Shown piece by piece: positions 7,379 to 16,513 of a DNA stretch of 16,513 nucleotides. The DNA lies in contig JAOXYB010023525.1 in the NCBI GenBank assembly GCA_028565635.1, forward strand, positions 1-16,513. Reading direction: 5' to 3'. Source of the stretch: Phoronis ovalis. Lineage: Eukaryota > Phoronida > Phoronidae. How positions within the stretch are numbered: the stretch's first letter is position 1; each line of letters opens with the position of its first letter. The notes beneath the pieces were generated by a model. The model made no database searches. It had not been told where the DNA came from and saw only the letters and a program-made list of their open reading frames with translations. Both the position numbers and the translations under genes were made by a program.

Positions 7379-9990
7379 ATTTAATTTTAATTATCATTCA
7401 ATTAGGTCCTTGAGTTATACGTACTATTACAGTTATATCCGGTCATAATAATGTTTATTTACTGCGCTTTACCACTCAGAAACATTCAAAATCGCAGCCA
7501 AATGTTCAATAAGGTTAAATTGTGCACAACATATAAACAGACAGCTATTAATTTTCCAAAATTCTGAATGTAATGTCGCTTTTCAACCATTAGTTGTCAG
7601 TATGAATCCAAAGAATCGGCCTATATTGTATCTGAATCTTGGGACGAAATCCGGAATAAAGTTCCTCTGAAGGTGTTAGTTTTGATAAAGCCTCAGAAAC
7701 ACTTGTGTGAGTAGTATCTCTAGCTAGCTGTGTACAGTTCCCGTACAGGTTATACAAGGCATAGCAACACATGGTTTGACTAAACCGCGACCAGAACTGG
7801 GCACAGTACAATAATATTGCCAATTCTCGATTTTTTTATGTATTTGCTTGCCAATCCCATTGATCCTTTTGTTTTCAGTGGCAAAAGGTGAAACATAAAC
7901 ATTGATCATGCACGCTGATCGATAATGTGTACAATAAGAAACGTGATTTTACATATTATCAGTTATGTATGTATGTTTTCGATTGATAATCTTGTTATTT
8001 ATAATACATGGCATATAATTAGCGGAGCATGAAAATCGACTTTTAATTGTGTGTAATTGTCAACAAAACAGGTGCATGTTTTTGTGTAAACACCTTAGCA
8101 CTGTTTCTCGCTCGCATATCTTTGCGATTATAATGCAAGCCTCTCTCATTTATTGGAAAAACTCCTATAGTTAAAAATGTTTTCCTATTTGGCAGATTTT
8201 GAAACATTTTGAAAAATCTACATTTTTCCTAAAACGAGATTTATTTATAGAACTGTTAATACGACAAACGACATCAACAGTTCCTTTATCAGGAACTAAT
8301 GAAAAACGTTTTCAAGATACATATGTACTTATAGATTGTTATACTCTGGAAGGAAGAATAGATGAAAACAGAAAAAAGGATCTCATATTAATAATGGTCT
8401 GTTAAATGTCGCAATATAATTTGCATCGCTTATTTTTTCAGTGGGTACAGTGTAACCACATAGAACAATAACTAGGCCTGATATCATCATCAGGGGCAAA
8501 TGTATTCATTAACACCAGTCATCACAGCTTGTCGTAATTTGTATCCAATCAAGGATATAATCAAGGAATATTCAATACACCTAGAGTGATATAACGTTAT
8601 GTATTGAGTGAAAAAAATAAAATGTCTTCAGTACAGCAATAATGGGGAGAGAGCGGATTTGGTAGTAGCCAGTGCTTCCCTTTTTCCAGTAACAATATCC
8701 TACAGGTTAAGATCCTATTAAACTAACATCATGGTTAATATTTTACGTGCTTGTCAGTTCTTCTTTTCACCACCAGCCTGAGGAAGACCAGTATCAGTTA
8801 TAAAAAAATTCAATAAAAATAAGAACTATGAGTATTTTTTTAGTTTTTTTTCAAAAAACGGCGGAAATAAAGCATAGGCGTCTACTTACAAATAATTGTC
8901 AAAATGATAAACCTAGAAACAAGGTCGGTGTTTTTTAACAATATTACAAGTTTTTAAAGTTATTTTAATTCGAAGATTCTGAATTTTATCTAATTTCTTT
9001 TAAAGAAATATTATCTTATTAAATATACGCTACTACAGGCATCAGGCGTTATTGTTCGGGAAGAGTTATGATTATCTTTAGTTAACCTTGCAGCTGCAAG
9101 TCAGTTTATTTACTTAGCGACTGCCGTTCATGTACGTGTACTATCGCGATACCCGTGTTCAATTTGCTGTTGATTAAACAGTCCAGGTTCTTTTCTTTGC
9201 AAAGAATATGTAACCGCTGAATACGCTCACTTATTTACCAACAGTTATACTACGAGAACAACTATGTATCACATATCTCAAAGATGTAAAATAGCTAACA
9301 CCAGAAAAACATTCCCTGAAAGAGTCAAGATCTCAAACTGCGATCAAGTGACTGATGATAAAATAACTTTTCTCAGCCCAAGTTATACTTTAATTTTCAA
9401 TATTTTTATATTTTACTCTTGCCCATCACTTTGCATGTACAAATATTTTAATTTCAACACAATAATATGATACATGCAAAATATACAATATAATTAAAAA
9501 TCGTAAAAATATATTTTCCCAAAAATGATGCACTGTACATGGATTTATCAGCAGACACCTGCAGAAATGTAATGCCGCTGCTGTCCTGTGGTTACATTTG
9601 TTTCAGATGCGACCTAGGATACAATAATGATGTTTGATTAATACTTTTAACTCTTCGTACTAATTCATAATGATAACAAGGAAAGGCATAATGAAATCTA
9701 AATTATAAAAGTTGTGAAATCTAACCTATAAAAGATAACACAACACTGCTACTCGCTATGTCCTGACAACACGCAGATATAAACATTACTCTGCAGCCAC
9801 AAACACCTTAGAAGTTTACTGTAATAATGCACAATTTTGTTATCCACTGTTCAAACATTTTGCTAATTACTGGAAACACGCTTTGCGCAAAATTATGGTA
9901 AATGTAACTTGCACAAACTTACAAAACTATGGGTGTGAAATTTTGGAAAAAGGGTTTGATATATCAAAATGCAGTGAAGAAAAGTTACAC
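7379..9990. other. Intergenic region between the convergent genes
   Basis: No gene could be supported. A less AT-rich patch at about 7590-7830 is open on both strands for 40-50 codons but shows no recognisable domain. The 8199-8405 plus-strand frame is also unrecognised. A 23-bp direct repeat lies at 9692-9737. ATTAAA hexamers on the minus strand at 9452-9447 and 9394-9389 could serve as poly(A) signals for the CUB gene. Confidence 0.55.
9692..9737 (+). repeat. Degenerate 23-bp tandem repeat
   Basis: Copies at 9692-9714 and 9715-9737 share TGAAATCTAA and TATAAAAG, with a few mismatches between them. It lies in the presumed 3' flank or 3' UTR of the CUB gene. Confidence 0.7.
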
Positions 9991-10523
9991 CTATGTACTG
10001 GTATTGCTCCTTGGCAATGTTCTAGGTCTATAATCATCTAATGCTGAAATTCTTCTTTCTCTACGACTGTGCGTCTGTACGGGTGCACCTGGATTTTCTT
10101 CTAAACTAACATTAAGGCTGCCAGATTGATCAAGATCCACACGTGGTGACCTGGCAGGAGACGGTCTATAATCATCTTCAGGTGATCTGTCAGAAGTGTC
10201 AATGGTTGATGCATGTTCACTAAGAGGTAAACGTTCTGAGGGATCAGGATTATCTGGATAATCAGTAGAAGTGAGTTGTAAGGATCTATCAGAAGTGTCT
10301 TCCGGTTCTGCCACGCTTATGCGACCACTTTGACTATTGCGACGATTCCGGCTGTTGCGACTAGACCTACGTAGATCAGGCATACTGCAATACGGTGGTG
10401 GGCCTTCTTCAACAGGAATGTGAATAGATGTAGGTGCAGAGATATAGGAATGACGGTAGGCACGGCGGTGGTTAGGCCGAGGAAAATCGCGACGTAAATC
10501 ATCTCGACTAATACCAAGACGGT
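9991..10523 (-). CDS. Cytoplasmic-tail exon of the CUB gene
   Basis: Residues 217-393, entered through acceptor CTTTTTTAG and closed by a stop at the 9991 end. Features are EEGPPPYC (PPxY at 258-261), an RS-type stretch (SRNSRNRRNS, 271-280), DTSDRS twice (292-297, 325-330), DDYRP twice (333-337, 379-383) and an RRIS basic-kinase site (373-376). Acidic, Ser- and Pro-rich composition indicates a disordered signalling tail. The C-terminus NTST is not a PDZ ligand. Confidence 0.88.
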
Positions 10524-13331
10524 CTAAAAAAGAAAAATAGAGTTGAAAGTAGAAATTTATTGAACTGTATCATCAAGATTGTATTAAATGTTTATCCAGA
10601 CAAATACTGAAGTTCAAAGAATAATAATCTTAACATAATAGAGCTATAGTATATGTAAGCATGTAGTCAAAATGTTGTCAACTCTTATGTATTTATTTGT
10701 TCAACATTTATTTCCTAAGAATTTAAAGAAGGAATAAAAAGTAATGTTCATATTTTTTTTTACTTCCCATGATTAAATCAAACTATGGAAGAGCAGTGTT
10801 TTTACTACTAATCACAGACAAGCACCTAAGTTATAATAATAATGATAAAAATGTATAAAGCACCAAATATCTGATAAGGCATGCAAAGGCACTACAATAC
10901 TTGAATACAAACTGTTATAGGTAACAAATAACTTTAAAAGAACAAGGTTATATAATATATGAGAAAATGATAAAACAACAGACAACACATACAGTGTATC
11001 AATAAAAATAAAAGCAGCTATGGATATGAAATACTCAGAAAGATTTTACCAATAACAGAAAACAGTTTCAAGTTTCTGCATTTTTCCATATATTTGTGGT
11101 ACATCTGAGAAAATTTTATCTCAACAAAAGAGGTATGAGTTTTTGGCAGGACAAAATAGAACTGGTATGAATAATGCATATTTTATCATGCAGGTAAGTT
11201 AGAGCTAAGCTATAAAGAATTCTGTAGGTTAATAAACAGTTAGTGTTGAGTTCACTGGTTAACTTCCCATCAGTTCCTTAAGGATTGTGCAATATGGTCA
11301 TGTTTCCTGGCTCTTGCTATAACCCTGCAAGCAGCATTTTGTGTGCATTGCAATCTCCTCAGTTCAGAGTCCGACAGGGACAACTATTACAAAATACACT
11401 TTTACTCTCAGGGTATGCTCCCTGGATACTTACTAATAATTGTAAGCCCTTCTTCCCTTTCTATCAGAGCAGGAGAAGTGTAGGCTCGAATTCTTCTTTC
11501 CCTCATCTTCCTGCGACGTTTCTGCCAAATACACAGTGCTACTGCGGCAATTATTACAAGAGCAAGAAGAATAATTCCACAAACAATTCCAACTATGACA
11601 TTTGCTTCTACACTTACGGGTTCTGCAAGATTGTAAAGAACTTACTATAATAACAATGTCACAAAACTAGCAAGACTTGAAATATAGCAAGAAATCCCAG
11701 GTACATGTACAAAGAGCACATGCGAATAAAATGTCAGCAATGAAAGAATACTGTTGTACTGTATTTACCATTACATATATGGTAAGTTCAGTAAATAAAA
11801 AACATTGTTCAAGATTATTTGAATTCAACTGTCTGAAAAATATTATGTAATACAAAGAAAAAAGCAATGAAATCTGCACAATGCAACTTGCTTTCCATCA
11901 TACATCTATTTCTTCTCAACTCAGTCAACTATTTTCACAGTTGAATGCAACCAAGTATTCATACCAACAGAACATACCTTCCACAGCTGTGAGTTCTATT
12001 TTGTAAGTGAAATCTTTTGTTTCTTGTCGTGACAAGTCAAAGCGCACTCCAGGACCAGAGGTATAGATAATGCCAGGCTTTTTTTCAGTTAAACAATTCA
12101 AGGTTTTCTGTAAATAGATAACTGTATAGCTATCACAGAAAGAATAATTGCTTAAACAAGTACTTCAATGCTGACATAAATGCAAGTTCTTTTTACGAAT
12201 TACCGAGATCTGTGACACTACAAGGTAATGCTTTGTTGCATGAAAATTTCTAAAACACAAAACAACATTTTTTTTCATAAATTTCTAGACAAAAAGTAGA
12301 AATTTCAGAAAGCTCTAAAGCACAGTGAGCATTGTGGTTAAGATGATCGGAATGATACTATATTAACAACAACAACAGTAACATGCCAGAAGCTGGCAGG
12401 TAGCGGAAGATGCTAGAAATAAATATGTATTTAAAAGACGCTTTAAAAATGTCTACGCAGGAAGTCTTAGACAATGTGCTAATAATTATTAAGTGTATCA
12501 CATTTTTAAAATCATTGATACATAAACAAGATTAGCAGGACTATTCAACCAACTGTTTTAACAGAAACCTAGAAAGTCTAATGCGGATTAATAAAATTTA
12601 TAACTCTTTTTTTTCATAAATTAATCGTCTCCATCCCGAATTAAATGAATAGATAGAAAAACTTACTATTAATGTAGCACTTTCATCGTCTCCGTCCCGA
12701 ATCTTTAATTCGACATTACAGTCATCAATCCTAAATGTTATGAACACAACTTTTATTTTTTTATCCACAAAATTAAATCCTATTGAGCAAGTTTTTGGAC
12801 CATAACGCGCAGAATAAAAAGTGTTGGACCACTGGTTGGAAACTATTTCGTACACATCTCCCTCACGCATGTTAGCATCTCGAATTGTTTTGCCACAAGC
12901 AGTGTAATCGTCCATAAAGTCTACAAAGATGATATGATGCTTAAAGTAGGAATTAAAACTCATAAATGCATACAAAATATTTCAAATAAAAGTGTGATGA
13001 CTGCAGTGAAGTTTCATTTTACATTCATGATACTGAGGTACTGGGGTTCTTTAAACATATGAAATAACGGTCAACCACGCAAAACAGGATTGTAAAAATC
13101 ACAATTCCTATAACTTTGTTTTCATCCAAAAAATTGCAGAGCTAGCAACTTAAACCCTTTAAAAATACTATACAGGGAACATATTTTCACATAGACTATA
13201 AGAACGACAAAATTATTAAGATGTGTACCTCAAATTCAGTAATAACATAACTTACATGTTTGCTTGGCATTACAAACCAGGGCTAAAACCCACAGTTGAA
13301 AAATGCCACATATTGAAATTTTATGCAGCAT
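9991..13331 (-). CDS. Single-pass CUB-domain membrane protein with PPPY-containing tail (five coding exons)
   Basis: Coding exons in transcript order are 13331-13256, 12920-12667, 12107-11978, 11622-11434 and 10523-9991. All junctions keep phase (1, 0, 1, 1), giving 393 aa plus stop. Layout: signal peptide about 1-21, one CUB domain about 30-153, transmembrane helix about 162-186, then a 207-residue cytoplasmic tail. Orientation is type I: a KRRRK stop-transfer block follows the helix. CUB modules bind proteins or glycans outside the cell, so a surface receptor or adaptor role is likely but not shown. The tail has PPPY (258-261) for WW-domain ligases of the Nedd4 type and many Ser/Arg pairs. 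No kinase, ITIM or death domain is seen. I recognise no named orthologue. Introns of 335-910 bp hold no other gene. Confidence 0.88.
11434..11622 (-). CDS. Transmembrane exon of the CUB gene
   Basis: Residues 154-216. VIVGIVCGIILLALVIIAAV and the following ALCIW (162-186) form a hydrophobic helix of about 25 residues, followed at once by QKRRRK. The exon ends with a Glu-rich juxtamembrane stretch. The 3' splice site is TTGCAG and the donor GTAAGT. Confidence 0.9.
11978..12920 (-). CDS. CUB-domain exons of the CUB gene
   Basis: Exons 12920-12667 and 12107-11978. Four cysteines (C34, C70, C93, C115) have canonical CUB spacing. C34 is in ACGKT, C70 precedes GFNF, C93 opens CNVELKIRDG, equivalent to the C..DYVEVYDG strand of other CUBs, and C115 is in TLNC. 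The C-terminal half (PGVRFDLSRQETKDFTYKIE) matches the final strands. A phase 0 intron splits the domain between C93 and C115. The calcium-binding acidic residues are not clearly kept. Confidence 0.85.
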
Positions 13332-13361
13332 CTACACTAATGTTAAGCACCAAGATATTCA
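13256..13361 (-). CDS. Exon with signal peptide of the CUB gene, plus 5' UTR part
   Basis: The ATG is at 13331-13329. The 25 codons read MLHKISICGIFQLWVLALVC followed by NAKQT, a clear signal peptide, and end in phase 1 at a GTAAGT donor (13255). An in-frame TAG directly precedes the ATG, which fixes the start. A pyrimidine-rich acceptor (CTTTATTTTTCAG) ends just before 13361, so 13361-13332 is probably leader sequence spliced to a more distant noncoding exon. Confidence 0.85.
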
Positions 13362-15564
13362 CTGAAAAATAAAGAAACACAGTTATAAAAGACAAAGGCA
13401 TAACACCATGACAGGTCCCAACCAAATCAAGACCAGGTACCCCTGGGAATTCACCTGGTCCTCATTGGACATTTTTTGGAACATTTTATGCCCCCATACA
13501 TGCAGACTTGTAATCATAGACAAATGTTCACTTTTAGAATAATTACTGAATTGATTGCTTATGTCAAAATTTTAGATTGGATGTTAGGTAGTTTCTTTTA
13601 TATCTAAACCCAGTTATGGTTGGTTGGAAATAATTTAGGATCTAGTAGTTCTTTCAAGTCCTCAAATACACTTATAAATCTAAGCTTCCCTATATAGAAG
13701 AAAAAAAAAACTAATTGACTATTGCTTACTATAGTACCAGTGCAGAAGGTGAACTATGACAATTATATATGCATGCACACAAACATTCTAAAAAATTGTG
13801 CACTCCCAATACGTAACATGATGATTCGTACAACATGTGTTTAAAAATAAACATTATTTAGTTATAAGGTAGATTACCATGGACTGGTAAATGTTATTAA
13901 AAATTTGCAGTGCAATTCAGTAAATGACATGTTTTATGGCACTGCCTGGAGTGCTAACTATTACCCACATGATCATTTAACCTTGAAGTTATTTATGGAT
14001 TCTGGAAATAGTAAATCATCATATCATGATGTTTAACTAGTTTGTGCCATCATCGTTAGTCCCAGACAATAATCTCAAGATCATCTATATAGCAATCCAT
14101 ACAGCAATCTCGAGATCAGTCGTCTATGAAGTACCAGGTACTTTCAAGAGCTCACCTGAAGAGGTTTTGTCTCCTGTCTTGTATTATTTATTACCAGTGC
14201 TATTCAGTAAATTTCTATAATTTTTATATTTAATATTGTAATATTTGCAACAAGAAACATACAAAACAACAAAATATGACATAAAAGGGTTAATGCTTAC
14301 TTTTTACATAAAAACCTGAGAATAATAAAGACCAACATCCATTTCAAGTATAATTTAAATACAAAAATTTATGTTTGCATATCATTTTTCTCTAACAAAA
14401 ACTCATTAATATCACATGTTATTTCAATTTCATTTAATATTGCTCTTAATTTCTAGGCCTGAATATTTGGAAGTATAATTTAAAAGTCATTTTTTCCATT
14501 ATCTCTAGTTAAATCAAAATCAATGACAGACTCACATTCCATGCAACAGATACACAACTTTTTTTTGTAAACAAGTGCAATTGATATCAACCGACATCCC
14601 TGAAAATTATTTATGTTTGACAAGAAAGCACTGAGAAAACCACTATTTGCAGTTTAAAATACATGTCATAAAGAATCATACATTTATTTAGATTGTTATA
14701 CATCTGAGTTCTGCTGAAATGAATAATCCAGTATTAAAGACACTTTAAAATTCTTAAACAAATCAATTAGTTAACACTTAATTAAAAGAATGATTTTTTG
14801 ACCGATTCATGTCGTCTATTCCCCAGTTTTTTATATCAGTTAGCTTTATATATTCTACAAATTGCTAAAGTTTCTTGAAAAAAAAAACGATCTCTATTTT
14901 AATACATTTACCAAAACGATGAGCTAGGAGGCAATTCTCAAACATCCACAGTAACCCTGAACTGGATTTGAACTGAGAATCAACTTCCTTCTTGGACCTG
15001 TTAAAAACTTGTACTTACACACAGACACAGTACAGTTTTACTACAGTAACAGATCAATTAATACGTTGAAATTGAATTAACAATTGGACCTAAAACTTTT
15101 CATTCCAGGATTTTACACATTAGCGGATGTGTTGACCATGAGATTAAAATCCGGAAAGGAGTATTTACAAATGAGTCGCTTATGACGAACTTTGACAGTC
15201 ACGCTCTGCTTAATTCAATTACTGTAACTGTTACAGTAAATATAGCATTACTGACCACTTACGTCAGCGGAAGTAATCTGGGTTTTTGGATATCCATATA
15301 ATATCATGAAAATTCGAGTATATCGGAATATAATTTAACCTGTACAGCGATCCACAAAAGCAAGATCATCAACAGGTGCCCGAGGAACAGTAGTAATTAT
15401 AGAACCACAATCTTCAGGTTTAAACCCGTCCAGTTACATCCGATTTTCGTTATGTTTAACTAATGGAAGGCAAGATGTATAGGAAATACATATAAATGTT
15501 GTCAAGTTACTACATACACATAGATCTGCAGTGCTGGAAGTTTATTTTTTAATTCTCCACTTAC
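13362..15564. other. Presumed 5' UTR intron of the CUB gene
   Basis: No supported gene. It holds a 15-base perfect palindrome AAGTACCAGGTACTT (14129-14143), a 21-base inverted repeat (15219-15239) and a coding-like islet on the minus strand at 15335-15433 that I could not tie to a gene. Confidence 0.5.
15219..15239. repeat. Perfect 10+1+10 inverted repeat
   Basis: TTACTGTAAC and GTTACAGTAA flank a single T. It could be a dimeric transcription-factor site or the terminus of a small element. No matching second copy with terminal-repeat geometry was seen nearby. Confidence 0.7.
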
Positions 15565-15604
15565 CGTTTCGTGACCTTTTTGTGAGCTTCCGTTTAATGG
15601 CTGT
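15565..15604 (-). other. Predicted noncoding first exon of the CUB gene
   Basis: A strong GTAAGTGG donor lies directly after 15565 on the minus strand, and an initiator-like TCACAG puts a start at 15604, 31 bases below a TATAAAA. The 40-base exon has no ATG. It would splice across about 2.2 kb to the acceptor at 13361. The link rests only on matching signals. Confidence 0.4.
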
Positions 15605-15628
15605 GAGCTTTCCAAAACTTGCTTTCGA

Positions 15629-15635
15629 TTTTATA
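15629..15635 (-). promoter_or_regulatory. TATA box (TATAAAA) for the CUB gene
   Basis: TATAAAA reads 15635-15629 on the minus strand. Distance to the TCACAG initiator and to the GTAAGT donor fits a TATA promoter with a very short first exon. TATA-like strings are common in this AT-rich DNA. Confidence 0.35.
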
Positions 15636-15811
15636 CAGACTTTACTTTATGAATACAAATTACTCAGTCTCGTTATATAAATACATCACCTCATTTTAAA
15701 ATATTGAAATATTTAATAATTTAGTGTATCTGCTGCATAAATATTGAAAGTACTACGAATTCCTTTTTGGATACTGTTTTCGAGGCTGTAATCGGTGTTT
15801 AGCTCCTCAAA

Positions 15812-15896
15812 ATGGCTTCCCTTGGCAAAGTTTTCCGTGCTGGTGTTAGTTTTAATCGAATGTTTGCACAAGGTGTGCATATTAGACTTTTTTCTG
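15812..15896 (+). CDS. First coding exon of a probable mitochondrial protein (partial)
   Basis: ATG at 15812 in a good context (CAAAATGG) opens 28 codons, MASLGKVFRAGVSFNRMFAQ then GVHIRLFS, ending in phase 1 at a GTAGGT donor (15897). It is rich in Arg, Ser and hydrophobic residues with no acidic residue, an amphipathic profile typical of a matrix targeting sequence. Later exons were not found in the remaining 600 bp, so the product is unknown. An 84-codon minus-strand frame overlaps it and is probably its shadow. Confidence 0.5.
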
Positions 15897-16439
15897 GTAG
15901 GTATTATACTTCTATTTTCAATTAAGTACAAATCTGGGCGTTTGTTACAGAGTGACAATTGTTGCAAATAAAGTTTACCTCTTGTACCATTAGTAATCGT
16001 GAATGCTAAAATATACCGAGTTTTATTAGAACTTATATTAACAATATAAGCGGGGTAATAAGGCCAGAGTTATTCATTTATTGTACGTTTTGTGGTATGT
16101 TCTGTTTTATTCTTGAAGAATTTGGACCACCTGTATTGTTTAGCCAAAAGTATCTATGCAATAAAGTGATAAACATTTTCAACATATATAATGAGGTCGG
16201 CACTTGGCCATTTTTTGATAGGAGGTCACGGTCAGAAGAGGTTTCAAAATCCTAACGTGATAAGCAAAACATGTACTCTATGCTAAGCACTTGATGGCCA
16301 ACAATATATCATTGGTTAGCATACCGCAGCTAAAAGCAACCCCTTGGTAAACACAACATAACTATGTAAAAACATGAAAAAAATCTGCAAACATTTTTTA
16401 GAAAAAATTACCTGATTTCAAGAAGGTGTGATGTTTAGT
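15897..16439 (+). other. Presumed first intron of the mitochondrial-type gene
   Basis: AT-rich, without a convincing acceptor and exon. A possible acceptor at 16219-16220 (TTTTTTGATAG) is phase-compatible, but the frame reaches a stop after about 20 codons without a good donor. Confidence 0.4.
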
Positions 16440-16513
16440 GCGGCGAACCCGGCCGAGCGGTCTTAGCCTGTTGATATTAGGTTCGAGACAAAGGCACTGG
16501 TGAGAGGTAACTG
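16440..16513 (+). mobile_element. tRNA-like sequence, probable SINE head (cut by window end)
   Basis: GGCCGAGCGGTCTTAGCC (from 16451) resembles the A box of Ser/Leu tRNAs, and GGTTCGAGAC (16480-16489) resembles a B box. The two lie about 30 bases apart, shorter than in an intact tRNA, and no acceptor stem closes. A tRNA-derived SINE or tRNA pseudogene fits best; the body would lie past the window end. Confidence 0.4.

Noticed and set aside
8199-8405. 68-codon plus-strand frame
   Set aside because: Residue content looks passable, but there is no clear splice site, start context, poly(A) signal or recognisable motif.
11285-11650. 121-codon plus-strand frame
   Set aside because: Shadow of the minus-strand transmembrane exon (11622-11434).
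15713-15967. 84-codon minus-strand frame
   Set aside because: No similarity or splice context; it overlaps the plus-strand presequence exon, which has a better start context and donor.
16221-16286. Second exon for the mitochondrial-type gene after TTTTTTGATAG
   Set aside because: Phase fits, but the frame stops after about 20 codons and no good donor precedes it.

Overview
The window is metazoan nuclear DNA. Genes are split by short spliceosomal introns with GT..AG ends, the background is AT-rich, and both full gene models are animal extracellular or membrane proteins. A secreted astacin protease joined to a 'farnesoic acid O-methyltransferase' (FAMeT-like) domain points to an invertebrate, most plausibly a mollusc such as a bivalve. 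That taxonomic guess is inference from domain content only.

Layout. (1) 1-1500 is intergenic, with a GC-rich islet (361-447) and an exon-like patch (807-924). (2) 1558-6116 (+) is a complete ten-exon gene for a secreted astacin-family zinc metalloprotease of about 453 aa, ending in a FAMeT-like domain. All splice phases close. (3) 6117-9990 is intergenic and contains one possible small minus-strand gene at 7037-7378, followed by a poly(A) signal. (4) 9991-13331 (-) is a five-coding-exon gene for a 393-aa type I membrane protein: signal peptide, one CUB domain, one transmembrane helix and a long Ser/Arg-rich cytoplasmic tail with a PPPY motif. A TATA box and strong splice donor near 15565-15635 suggest a short noncoding first exon, which would extend the gene to about 15604. 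(5) 15812-15896 (+) is the apparent first coding exon of a third gene. It reads like a mitochondrial targeting peptide, and the rest lies beyond the window or could not be found. (6) A tRNA-like, probably SINE-derived, fragment sits at the right edge.

The protease and CUB genes are convergent, about 3.9 kb apart. The CUB gene and the mitochondrial-type gene appear head-to-head, with about 200 bp between the predicted start site of one and the ATG of the other. Nothing shows that the genes act in one pathway. The protease is secreted and the CUB protein is a surface protein, so any link would be speculative. The splice models were read by eye and have no transcript support.
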